Shown: positions 1 through 9,994 of the stretch, one piece after another | Numbering within the stretch: position 1 is the stretch's first letter | How the letters are laid out: the number at the start of each line of letters is the position of its first letter | Source: Diplolepis rosae | Lineage: Eukaryota; Arthropoda; Insecta; Hymenoptera; Diplolepididae | Direction of reading: 5' to 3' | Assembly: GCA_030998225.1 (NCBI GenBank) | Contig: JAPYXD010000677.1 | Location: forward strand, 13,515,501 to 13,579,500 | DNA length: 64,000 nt | The notes under the pieces: model-generated | Databases searched by the model: none | Told to the model about the DNA's origin: nothing | What the model saw: only the letters and a program-made list of their open reading frames with translations | Program-made: the position numbers and the translations under genes

Positions 1-585
1 TAGATGGACTAGTTTTAGATATGATGATTTTAATAAATCAGAGTGTGTTGATTGTGAATGAATAATTGTTTTGAATGTGAAATACAAATTTTTAGTGGCC
101 TTGTATGTGTGAACTTGATACGGTCCTGAGTCTATCTACCTTGCGGGGTTGCAGACCAAACCAACCCTGTTCTTACGTAATACATAATATTATATAGACA
201 GCGGGATTACATTCCAGATGGTGTTCTATCTATATGTACACACACATGCATACATGACTATCGGAATGTACGTACATATGCTTTTGTCCAACTCATGGTT
301 GGAATCGGCGCATTTTATGGCTTCGTCTTCGATTCTATCCTAAGTTCGCAATATGCTCCCCAAGAGGGTCAGTGTGAAAGCACATTCTTTGAATCGCAGA
401 CTGAGATCATGATCAGAAAAATACAAGAAAGCCTCAGAAATTATTAATCAACAACGACGCTTCAATAAAATTCATTCATGAAAGGAATTTTTTTTATACG
501 TATCTGAAGAGTGTCCAATAACATTCTTTGTCTATTTATTTATTTTATTCACTGGATATGATTTCCATCTCCAGTGTCTAATATA
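1..585. other. non-coding flank, nothing recognised
   Basis: AT-rich sequence with no open frame resembling a protein and no repeat that I could match elsewhere in the window. It ends at the TA target of the first foldback transposon. Confidence 0.5.
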
Positions 586-1435
586 CACTACCGGTCAGAA
601 TTTTGGGACCACCTATTGTTCGATGATTTCTTAAATTATCTTAATTTTAATTCTGTGAGTGACAAAATTTGTATTCTTAATAAATTAAAAGGCAACCAAA
701 TTATCTTTAAAATGAGTCCAGAATGAAGTCGTTCCATTAAATTTTGAAGAAGTTGTTGAAAAACAAGTCCAGATTTCAATGTTTTCTTAAATTTTAAACA
801 ACTTTCGAAATAATCAACATTTTTTATTGTTCTTGGGCTTATTTTAAAGCAGTAAATTTTCAATATAAATGTATAATTTTTTTCTTGCATAATGCAAAAA
901 GTTAAAATTGTAACAAAAAAGTAGGGAAAATTTGGAAACATTTCATCTGTAGGTAAATCATAATAAAGTTTATATGAATATATATTTCAAGGGCATTCTA
1001 TAGAAATTTCCTGACTATATGTTTTATATATCTTATAAAAATGTTTTTCTCAGCAAAAGCAATATTGTAATTTTTCCAACTTTTTTATTTTAACTTTAAC
1101 CTCGTGCACTATGTAAGACAAAAATTATAAATTAATGCTAATAATTTAGTTCGATTTTGTAGAAATTTAGCTTCAAAATAAGTTCAAGAACATTAAAAAA
1201 TGTTTATTATTTCGAAAGTTATTTAAAATTTAAGAAATCATTGAACTCTTGACTATTTCTGCATTAATTTCTTCAAAATTTAACAAAACGACTTCATGCT
1301 GGGCTCATTTTATAAGGAATTTTGATAGCTTTGAATTTAATTAACAGAACAAATTTTTTCACTCGCATAATTCAAATTAAGATAATTTAAGCACTTATCG
1401 AAAAATAGGTGGTCCCGCAATTCTGGCCGGTAGTG
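586..1435. mobile_element. 850-bp TA-flanked foldback MITE (Tc1/mariner-like)
   Basis: Both ends are bounded by TA. The left end reads CACTACCGGTCAGAATTTTG and the right end is its inverted complement (CCGGCCAGAATTG... then CCGGTAGTG). Similarity continues inward for several hundred bases on both arms, including the inverted pair around TTTCGAAATAATCAAC (about 805) and ATTATTTCGAAAG (about 1207), so the whole element folds back. TA duplication and a long inverted repeat fit a non-autonomous Tc1/mariner element. No transposase frame is present; the open frame on the minus strand at 636-941 is a by-product. Confidence 0.85.
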
Positions 1436-1504
1436 TATATATATAATATAAGATTAAGTCAATTTTCGACTGAAGCAAAAAATAATTTTATTTCAAAATC
1501 ATAA

Positions 1505-1712
1505 AATTACGAAACTGTAACAAAATTTTCAGTTATACTTGTATGTAACTGCAAAAAACTGCAGTTACCCAAAACGTTGAATTATTCCTATTACAAGTTT
1601 CAGAATTTCCAGATACAAGTATCACAATATTCAACACTCTGTAACTGATAATTCAGAAATTGCTTTTTAAATTTATTAAAAATTAACTGAAATTTCTTAA
1701 TTTCTATCTTAA
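1505..1712. repeat. copy of the TA repeat family 'M' (partial)
   Basis: This segment matches 3130-3345 and the split copy 4250-4295 plus 5405-5540. Shared landmarks are AAACTGTAACAAAATTTTCA, CCTATTACAAGTTTCAGAAT and the run through AACACTCTGTAACTGA. The right side is cut by a GGGGATCC element inserted at the TTAA of TCTTAA; the copy at 3330 shows the uninterrupted TCTTAATTTTACG. Confidence 0.75.
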
Positions 1713-2200
1713 GGGGATCCGTCACCTTTAATATTTTTATTTTTTGAGTTTAGACTTTCCAAATAATTTTTCAAATGTTTAGGACCTTTATTTAGAAAAA
1801 AATTAGGTTTTTTATAAATTCCAGCACCTTTATGTATTTTTAAACTAATCGTTTTGAGTTTTTTGGGCATTTTTTAAACTTTGAATAACTTTTTTGTTTT
1901 TTAACCAACTATTATGCGTCTTTTTTTATTTTGTTCCTTACAATATATAGAAACTTTTCGGGTATTGAAAGTAAGGTTACATGACTGAAAGAAAAAGTTA
2001 CAAATAAAATAAAAAATATACCCAAATATAAAAAATAATTTTTTGTAGTTATTTTTTTAGGTAGAGTGCTTTCTATGCCCAAAAAGTGACTGCACACGGT
2101 AAAGAACAAAATAATAAAAGAATCAGGACAGTTGGTTAAAAAAACAAAAAAGTTATTAAAAGTCAAAAAATGCCCAAAAAACTCAAAATTTTCAGTTTAA
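1713..2200. mobile_element. GGGGATCC/TTAA foldback element, copy 1 (3' end lost)
   Basis: It starts with TTAA then GGGGATCCGTCACCTTTAAT, as do 16882, 26743 and 29578. Inside, TTTTGAGTTTTTTGGGCATT and the TTTTTTAACCAACT block recur in inverted form at 2135-2190, so this is a foldback. The right terminus (AAAGGTGGCGGATCCCC-TTAA) is not found; the copy is truncated or decayed. Confidence 0.7.
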
Positions 2201-3012
2201 AAATACAAGTTTCGGAAACTACATTCAATAATTTTTAGCAAATTTAAGATACATTTACTTGAAAATATTTCAAATTCCATATCATTTTCCGTGACATTTT
2301 TAACATAAAAATTTCTTAAATTTCAGAAAATTTCTCACACTATATAAACAAGAAATACAGTTAAACTTTCATTAATTAGAGATCTTTTGATGAATTGGAA
2401 TTCAACTTTTCGACTTTGACTGTTAAATTTTCTGCAGAGACAGAATTTTGAAAATTATTTCTTGTATTTCGAGTAGACAAACTAATAACCGAATCTCTTG
2501 TAAGTCACTCCATAATAAAGCTCTGTTCACATCTTCGAGCACGTCCCTTACTTACTCAACTCGCGATTACTCTCGTACTTGCGGTCAAATGCCTTTCGAG
2601 TCGATTGCAGACGTAGATCGGAACACTTTCCGGCCCTCAGCGGGATCACTCGTTGCGGACGTCGAATAATCCGACTCAATCTCTATGGCGACTATTACTT
2701 AATGATTGCTAATGGAACGAAATGGTCCAAGCCTCAATGGAACTCAAGGCGTACCTACATACACGTAATAAAGTGTATACAGCTTGCGTGTATCATATAT
2801 CAGTCGCCTATAGACCCGATAACAACTGATTCGCTGCGATTATTATCAAACGATTATACGACTCTGAATAATATACCTTAACCTTCATTCACGCCTTTTT
2901 TCTTAACCTTGCATCAATGGAGAATATTCCAGTCATTCTGAGTAACGAGCTTGTCTAACCAGTTACATTATTCGAAACACGTACACTATTAGAAAAATGA
3001 TTAAATCTCATG
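2201..3012. other. non-coding, GC-richer island 2520-2900
   Basis: Mostly AT-rich. Positions 2520-2880 are visibly richer in GC and carry two short overlapping open frames on the plus strand (2448-2669 and 2579-2881). Neither frame shows a recognisable domain or plausible exon edges. It could be a regulatory segment or an old fragment; no function can be assigned. Confidence 0.35.
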
Positions 3013-3014
3013 TA

Positions 3015-3402
3015 CACTCTTAGAAATGTTCGGAAATATAAAAAAATTTTGTTTTACAAAGGTAACGTAAAATTTGACGATATTTATGGTGACCAAACTG
3101 TGATAGAATTTTTGTAAAATTTATCATATTTAAGAAACTGTAACAAAATTTTCAGTTACATATAAGAACATAAATCTTAAGTTATCCAAAATGTAAAATT
3201 ATTCCTGTTACAAGTTTCAGAATTTCCAGATACAAGTATCATTATATTCAACACTTTGTAACTGAAAATTTAGAAATTGTTTCTTAAATTTACCAAAAAG
3301 TAACCTCATTTTCTGAAATTCTGTCTTAATTTTACGAAACTGTAACCGAAAAAAACTCCACTTACGTGTTTCGGGAAATTTCGGTAGAAATTTCTAACAG
3401 TG
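3015..3402. mobile_element. 388-bp TA MITE, family 'M', complete copy
   Basis: TA flanks both ends (3013-3014, 3403-3404). The left end CACTCTTAGAAATGTTCGGA is matched in inverted form by the right end around TAGAAATTTCTAACAGTG. This is the only copy here with both ends and without insertions, so it is the reference for the interrupted copies at 1505-1712 and 3560-5550. Confidence 0.75.
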
Positions 3403-3651
3403 TATATAAAGCTTTATTTACGTGTTTCGAAAAATTCCGGCAAATTTTTTAACATTGTTGCAGTTCACGAAGGTTATTCTATTGAAAAAGTCATTTTGTG
3501 AAAACTTTTTTCCATTTGTGGAGAGATTATTAGTTACTTTCACTCTCTAAATCTGAATAAATGCATTGTTAGAAATGTTTGGAAATTTACAAAATTTGTA
3601 TGTTACAAAGGTAATGTAAAATTTGACGATATTTAAAAGACATAAAATATG

Positions 3652-4206
3652 ACATAAAAGCTTCTAATTTATAAAATACCTAACAATGAACTTTTTCCTT
3701 AGTATATCATGGAAGGTAACAAATTCTGCATTTAATGACCCCAAAACGAAGTGTTTTAGTCCATTATTAACAAAGATATTACAAAACAAAGTAAAAATTC
3801 AAAGTTTTTTTGAATTTTGAATAACTCTTGAAATAATAAATAGTTTATAACTTTTCTTTACTCATTTCAAAATGAGATTTACGTAGAATGTCAGTAATGT
3901 AACAAGTAAATTGTAATCTTTTTTTCTTGAAGGCAGACAAAATCTGAGCTCAGAACAAAAAAGTTGTATGTAAATTTGTCTTTTTAATAAGCTGAGAAAA
4001 GTTGAAAAATGTTTATTGTTACAAGAGTTGTTTAAGATTCAAGAAAACTTTGAAATCTTGACTTTTTCCGCAATATCTTCGTTAGTAATTGATGACTAAA
4101 ACACTTTGTTTCGGTGTCATTAAATGCCAAATTTTGTTGCCTTCTGTGTTATTCTAAGGAAAAATTTAATTGTTAGGTATTTAATAAATATGAAGCTTTT
4201 ATGTTA
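3652..4206. mobile_element. about 555-bp foldback element, family 'N'
   Basis: The outer arms are inverted copies: CATAAAAGCTTCTAATTTAT with TACCTAACAATGAAC on the left, and GTTAGGTATTTAATAAATAT with GAAGCTTTTAT on the right. The next block (TTTAATGACCCCAAAACGAA) also recurs inverted near 4110-4130. A half copy lies at 8530-8775. Exact ends and target duplication are uncertain. Confidence 0.7.
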
Positions 4207-4295
4207 ATGGTTAAAAATAAGTGCCCGGTGACTTTTGCGCAGCAGTGTAACTGCATAAAACTTTAGTTACCTGAAATGTAAAATTATTCCTATTA

Positions 4296-5404
4296 CACTC
4301 TAAAAAAAAGTCTATCCATAGTGAAATTACGTTCTTTTCAGAATGCATCCATTGAAATTAAGCATATTCCTTTTGTCTACCAACAGAATCTTTTTCCTGT
4401 CACAAAACTCATCTGTGAGATGCAAAAAGAAAATATTTTTAGCAATGAACGATTTTTTTTTACTCTGAAAAGAAATCCTCTTATTATGTAAGGATTGCAT
4501 TTCTAGACTAGGAGACGAAGTGCGCCTGCGTATTAGTGAGTGTACATCGTCTGGTGCTAATCTGTTCACAGATATTTTGTCAGTACGGTGCCAACTACGA
4601 AGAATATATTTATTTATGATCAAAATCAAATAATGGTTTTTTACAAATTATTAGGAATCCCAGAGTGCGACGTAGAAATTTTGAAAGGTACGTATACCAA
4701 AACAAACAATTTTGATCCGCATAACCTTATTTTTCATTGCTTCTGATGCTTCTGATGACAATTCAAAGATATACCTAAAATATCCTTGTGACAGCTACAC
4801 ATTTTTTTCCGTAAAACAGTTTCGTATATGTATAATTTTTTATACAATTTATCCATTTTATGAAGTATACAGTTGTTTTTTATTTGTAAAAAAATATTTT
4901 AATTCGAAATTATTAGTAAAATGTTTACTATAGAATTTATTGTGAAATTTAAAATGCAACGAAGTTTAAAAATAATTTTGTAACACTTTTTCAACATTAT
5001 ATATTTAATAGACCATGGACTTTCAATTTTATACGTATTGGAAAATTTGTAATGTAAGCAAAGTTATATCTTAAAATTTCTTTAAGCTGAAATCTAAGAC
5101 GGGTCGTTATTATATTATTGAAAATGATCGATTGAATATTGGGATTTGTCAAAGTTTGGCTTGTGTACATTTCTTATAGGTTATATCATAGAATTTGATT
5201 TCTTTTAACATCGAAATTATACTTCCTTCGTACGAGAAAGAATTTTATTTCCAGACCAAAGGAAAAACTTTGGCAGTAAAATGATAGCACTTGAAACGAA
5301 AATACTTCAACTGTTAGAGGATTTCCTCTTATGCCAATTTTGAGTAGAAAATCCATACATAGTGAACGGAATTGTTCGACAGTCAATATTCCGTTTTTAG
5401 AGTG
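4296..5404 (+). mobile_element. 1109-bp TA element 'B', copy 1
   Basis: The ends are CACTCTAAAAA (left) and TTTTTAGAGTG (right), each flanked by TA (4294-4295, 5405-5406). The copy at 6809-7917 is the same length, near identical and in the opposite orientation. The uninterrupted host repeat at 1588 and 3208 gives the empty site. No transposase can be read, so the element is non-autonomous or has lost its coding part. Internally it carries a GC-richer block (4510-4610), an insect-type initiator TCAGT at 4580-4584, and a short ATG-led open exon ending in a splice donor (4633-4687). Confidence 0.9.
4580..4687 (+). other. promoter-like segment and 55-nt putative first exon inside element B copy 1
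   Basis: A TCAGT initiator motif (4580-4584) is followed about 50 nt later by ATG (4633). The open frame reads MVFYKLLGIPECDVEILK and runs into AAAG|GTACGT, a good splice donor after 4687. Upstream (4520-4540) is a GC-rich stretch with GTGCGCCTGCG, close to an NRF-1-like palindrome. Copy 2 keeps the frame as MDFYKLLGIPDCDVEILK. It may be a captured host promoter plus first exon, or exon 1 of a lost transposase. I do not recognise the peptide. Confidence 0.45.
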
Positions 5405-5672
5405 TACAAGTTTCAGAATTTCCAGATACAAGTATCACAATATTCAACACTTTGTAACTGATAATTCAGAAATTGATTCTTAAATGTATTAAAAATTAAC
5501 TGAACTTTCTGAAATTCTATCTTGATTTTACGAAACTCTAACTAAATTAACAATTCAGATGATTTAATTTTACTTAATTATAAAGCTTATTTTTGCAGTG
5601 AATCTAGAATGTAAATAATAAAGTAGATAATTTTCTTTCATATAGATACAAATTTATTTTAAAATTATTTAA

Positions 5673-5926
5673 CATTAAACGTACCGAGATTTAATATATA
5701 CCTATTTATACCGCAACCGGTCAAATGACCGGCTTTTAGATAAGGACTTTATTTTTCCTGATTAAATGAAGAAATATTGATTTTAGTGAAATTAATGATG
5801 AAAAATTAATTTTATACTAATTGTATATTTAATAGAAAAAGTCATAAAATCAAATGTGAAAAAGCGATAACATTTTATAAAAATTTTCTTATCATAAGTT
5901 TACAAACGGTCATGGTACGTTTAGTG
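5673..5926. mobile_element. 254-bp TTAA MITE (piggyBac-like)
   Basis: TTAA flanks both ends (5669-5672, 5927-5930). The ends are CATTAAACGTACC and, inverted, CACTAAACGTACC. Near the left end is the palindrome CCGGTCAAATGACCGG. Short inverted ends starting CAC/CAT, a TTAA duplication and this type of palindrome are familiar from piggyBac-derived MITEs of insects. Confidence 0.85.
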
Positions 5927-5930
5927 TTAA

Positions 5931-6808
5931 GATATCCAAGTATTTGAAAATTAGTTTGCTCAACCTAAGCATTTAAACACGTCATGAATTTTCATATTTA
6001 AAGAAATTTTTAGCTCAAGTCGCATTTCTGAAATTTTTTTAAAAAGTTGAGTAATATTGATGATTAAATTGATTTGAAATATTATTTAGCGGTTTTAATG
6101 GTTCACGAGTTATCAAAGAATTCAGAAAATATTCTGGTTCATCGACACTTTGATGCATGTTAAAATTCATAATAAATTGCATATATTAAATTTCATATAT
6201 CGATATGCAAATGATTTCATCTACGTTTATATTAAATCCAATACAGCTATTTTGAACAGTGGAACGTAAATCATTCACCAATACCTTATTTCATTTACTC
6301 ACTTTATTTTCAATTTCTCTATTTATTCCCACTAAAACATTTTTAAATTCTTATCGGAACAACCTTCTTTAAGAATTTCCACTGTGGAATTGAATCGAGC
6401 TTCTATGAATTGTAACTTCAGTGAAATTTTAATTGGTGGCTAACTTTATTCTAAACGAATTTCGCGTCATTCAATGATGAATTTTTATTGATATAAATGG
6501 AGAGTTCGTTTGTGACCCTCATCAAAGTTATGGGCAAGCTTCATAAATCTCTTTAAATCAAACTCTTACTCCACACTCGGCAAAAAATTTCCCTCTTATA
6601 TGAAATATAATTTCAATTCATAAAATTATTCTAATTATTCATTATTTTTTTCTTGTAGAAGGATTTAAACATAAAATTTATTCGAGAATTTTTCAACAAT
6701 TTCCAGAACGCAATAAACATAAATTTCGGTAATTTTTCCAAAAACGATCATTTTTTACAAATTATAGAAAAATTTGCAATTGCATGATAAAATTCAGGAT
6801 AGTTTTTA
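5931..6808. other. AT-rich non-coding sequence
   Basis: No convincing open frame, no RNA gene and no clear repeat boundary. It lies between the piggyBac-like MITE and the second 1109-bp TA element. Confidence 0.4.
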
Positions 6809-7917
6809 CACTCTAAAAACGGAATATTGACTGTCGAACAATTCCGTTCACTATGAATGGATTTTCTATTCAAAATTGGCATAAGAGGAAATCCTCTAAC
6901 AGTTGAAGTATTTTCGTTTCAAGTGCTATCATTTTACTGCCAAAGTTTTTCCTTTGGTCTGGAAATAAAATTCTTTGTCGTACGAAGGAAGTATAATTTC
7001 GATGTTAAAAGAAAACAAATTCTATGATATAACCTATGAGAAATGTACACAAGCCAAACTTTGATAAATCCCAATATTCAATCGATCATTTTCAATAATA
7101 TAATAACGACCCGTCTTAGATTTCAGCTTAAAGAAATTTTAAGATATAACTTTGCTTACATTACAAATTTTCCAATACGTATAAAATTGAAAGTCCATGG
7201 TCTATTAAATATATAATGTTGAAAAAGTTTTACAACATTATTTTAAAACTTTGTTGCATTTTAAATTTCACAATAAATTCTATTGTAAACATTTTACTAA
7301 TAATTTCGAATCAAAATATTTTTTTACAAATAAAAAACAACTGTATATTTCATAAAATGAATGAATTGTATAAAAAATTATACATATACGAAACTGTTTT
7401 ACGGAAAAAAATGTGTAGCTGTCACAAGGATATTTTAGGTATATCTTTGAATTGTCATCAGAAGCATCAGAAGCAATGAAAAATAAGGTTATGCGGATCA
7501 AAATTGTTTGTTTTGGTATACGTACCTTTCAAAATTTCTACGTCGCAATCTGGGATTCCTAATAATTTGTAGAAATCCATTATTTGATTTTGATCATAAA
7601 TAAATATATTCTTCGTAGTTGGCACCGTACTGACAAAATATCTGTGAACAGATTAGCACCAGACGATGTACACTCAGTAATGCGCAGGCGCACTTCGTCT
7701 CCTAGTCTAGAAATGCAATCCTTACATAATTAGAGGATTTCTTTTCAGAGTAAAAAAAAATCGTTCATTGCTAAATATATTTTCTTTGTGCATCTCACAG
7801 ATGAGTTTTGTGACAGGAAAAAGATTCTGTTGGTAGACAAAAGGAATATGCTTAATTTCAATGGATGCATTCTGAAAAGAACGTAATTTCACTATGGATA
7901 GACTTTTTTTTAGAGTG
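6809..7917 (-). mobile_element. 1109-bp TA element 'B', copy 2 (inverted relative to copy 1)
   Basis: Same length and ends as 4296-5404, flanked by TA (6807-6808, 7918-7919). The two copies form a large inverted repeat with about 1.4 kb between the arms. Differences are scattered substitutions, which points to a recent common source. The internal exon-like frame (7580 down to 7526) is preserved. Confidence 0.9.
7526..7580 (-). other. putative first exon inside element B copy 2
   Basis: On the minus strand, ATG at 7580-7578 opens MDFYKLLGIPDCDVEILK and reaches a GTACGT donor after 7526. The same structure is in copy 1, with three amino-acid-level differences at most. Upstream on the minus strand are the same TCAGT initiator and a GC-rich block containing TGCGCAGGCGC (about 7679-7692). 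Confidence 0.45.
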
Positions 7918-8139
7918 TAGGTCCGAGAATAATGATTTATTTTATAAAGATAACACATTTAGTAAATAGCAAAAAGCCTTACATGAAGGGTGGGGAGGGT
8001 TAGGTAAAATTACAGAAAACGCTTTACGTAATCTGATTATGACCCCTAACCCAGATTCTAATGTCGTTTGCCAGCAAACTGTAATTATACGTTTTTCTTA
8101 ATATTTCTGGATACCTTACAGCATCTCAATTGGGAATTT

Positions 8140-8300
8140 ATACTATCAGTCTTATCGGAGGTATATATCGATTGAACGCGCTCGTCCGTGCACGATACAA
8201 TGTTCCTTCCGCCGGAAGTAATTGCTTCGCCGGAAACAGACTGAAACCGACAGGGATTCGCAATTTATGCTAGCCACGCCTCCTTTTTGTTGGCTGGTCT
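8140..8300. other. GC-richer patch with CTTCCGCCGGAAG palindrome
   Basis: A short patch richer in GC than its surroundings, containing CTTCCGCCGGAAGT (a self-complementary double ETS-like site) and a second GCCGGAA about 20 nt on. Overlapping open frames on both strands (8152-8343 minus, 8222-8476 plus) have no recognisable product. Confidence 0.3.
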
Positions 8301-8529
8301 TTAAAGACCAAAAAATCCTTACACATATCTTATTCTTTCCCACTTACAAGTGTTCAGAAACACTCAACAGCAAACTTATATCCGATTGTAAAAATCTGCT
8401 AAACACAAAAGATCTTATAACAGAAATGTCTAAAGAACATTTTTCTTTCTGCAGTCGAATTGCTTTTATATCTTGACATGATGTAAGAGATTTTTTCGAA
8501 CTGAGCAGCCTATTGTATTAGCGTATAAA

Positions 8530-8775
8530 TACCTAACAATTCAATTTTTCCTTAGAATAACACGGAAGGCAAAAAAATTCGGCATTTAATGACCCCGAAA
8601 CAAAGTGTTTTAGTCAATTATTTATTAACGAAGATATTGCGGAAAAGGTCAAGATTTCAAAATTTTCTTGAATCTGAAAACAACTCTTGAAACAATGAAC
8701 ATTTTTTAACTTTTTCCAGCTTCTTATAAAGGTAAATTTACATAGATTATCAGCAACGTATCAAAAATATTTTAA
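8530..8775. mobile_element. half copy of foldback family 'N'
   Basis: It matches one arm of 3652-4206: TACCTAACAATTCAATTTTT, TTTAATGACCCCGAAACAAA and the TATTAACGAAGATATTGCGG block. Only one arm is present, so this is a truncated or decayed copy. Confidence 0.65.
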
Positions 8776-8804
8776 TAGATTTTTTCTTAATACTATTAAG
8801 GTCA

Positions 8805-9170
8805 TGGATCAATCTGACCACGTGACTATATTATACATTCATTCGTTCATGTAAGATAATTTTTTTTTTACAAAGTATCTTTCTGAACACTTGGGAAATG
8901 TAACAAAAGAAAACAAAGCACCTCTGTTAACTTCATTTTAGTATAAATTTTGAAAAAAATTCGAAAACTTATAATGAAATCCTTTTTCGTACACAAGAAA
9001 TATAATTTCGAGGATAAAGGAAAACAAATTGTATGACATAACCTATAAGAAATATACACAAACCCAACTTTGACAAATGCCAATATTAAATCGATCATTA
9101 TCAATACTATAATATCGATCCGTCTTAGATTTCAGCTTAAAGAAATTTTATGATACAACTTTGATGAAAA
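8805..9170. repeat. repeat 'K' joined to a decayed fragment of element B
   Basis: Positions 8805-8960 match 38240-38410 (shared GACCACGTGACTA-type block, TTCGTTCATGTAAGATAA, CTGTTAACTTC). Positions 8985-9170 match the interior of element B (compare 5040-5230) with many substitutions and small indels, so this is an older B-derived piece. Confidence 0.65.
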
Positions 9171-9249
9171 ACATAATATTCAATGAAATTCAAGGATGCT
9201 TTACAAAATCATTTTAAAAAAGAACGACTGATAAACCTTCGATGTTTAA

Positions 9250-9990
9250 GGTAGTTGATCCACGAAAATTAGACCTCTCAGGCAAAAATCAATAATTTTG
9301 CTTTCGAGAATAGCAATATTATTATTGAAGGACTATTTTGGAAGAGAAAAGATTAATTTCCATGGAAAAATTCGAAATACAGAAAAATAATTTTATTAAT
9401 AAATTTTTTTTTAAAGAATTTGAAAATCTTTCTGTGGAAAAAAAGACGCCCCCGACTGCGCTGGGATTCGAGTCCAGGTCTTTCGATTGCCGGTCGACTT
9501 TTCTTATCGCTTCTTACAAAATTTTAAAAAATTATGCGATATTAATAAATTACAAATCATTTTTTCAATTAAAAGATTCCCTACAACTTAACCACTTCCA
9601 ATTTTCGGAAATGAATAAATTATTATAAAATTCAGCAATTTGTTTATAAAAATTTCGTTTTGAAAAATATCCTTTCAATGGATTCAGCCATTAAAAAATT
9701 TATTTTTAAAAATCAGAAACGGTGAAGTTGTGGGAAATCTTTTCTCGAAAAAATTGATTCATGATTTATTAGAATCGCATAATTTTTTAAAATTTGGCAA
9801 GAAGCGATAAGAAAAAAAGTTGGGTCGAAAATAAAGTTTATTAATAAAATTATTTTTCTGTGTTTCAAATTTTTTTCATGTAAAATAATCTTTTCTCTTT
9901 CAGAATAGACCTTCAATAATAATATTGCTATTCTTGAAAGCAAAATAACTATTTTTGCCTGAGGTCTAATTTTCGTGGATGAAAACTACC
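9250..9990. mobile_element. 741-bp TTAA foldback element 'C', copy 1
   Basis: TTAA flanks both ends (9246-9249, 9991-9994). The ends GGTAGTTGATCCACGAAAAT and ATTTTCGTGGATGAAAACTACC are inverted copies, and similarity continues inward (GCAATATTATTATTGAAGGA against CCTTCAATAATAATATTGC). The whole element is a near-perfect foldback. Related copies are 24845-25509 and 17035-17490. Open frames inside it are accidental. Confidence 0.9.
9440..9500 (-). other. tRNA-like fragment inside element C copy 1
   Basis: On the minus strand the segment reads as an anticodon-side piece followed by CTGGACTCGAATCCCAG, which has the form of a T arm with a B-box-like GACTCGAATCC. It lies in a stretch absent from the same place in copy 2 (24845-25509), so it was inserted later. 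No 5' half, D arm or acceptor pairing is seen. It is a tRNA pseudogene or SINE fragment, not a functional tRNA. Confidence 0.45.
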
Positions 9991-9994
9991 TTAA

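Larger units (their letters stand above)
3560..5550. repeat. family 'M' copy split by two younger insertions
   Basis: M-type sequence occupies about 3560-3640, 4240-4295 and 5405-5545. Between these pieces lie a foldback element (about 3652-4206) and the 1109-bp TA element (4296-5404). Joining across the second insertion gives CCTATTACAAGTTTCAG, exactly as in the uninterrupted copies at about 1588 and 3208. Confidence 0.75.

Noticed and set aside
7216..7501. Overlapping frames inside element B
   Set aside because: Hydrophobic AT-rich translations on both strands of a non-autonomous element; no DDE motif or DNA-binding domain.
9338..9943. Open frames on both strands inside element C
   Set aside because: They are mirror products of a foldback; they mirror frames in the other C copy and do not resemble a transposase.
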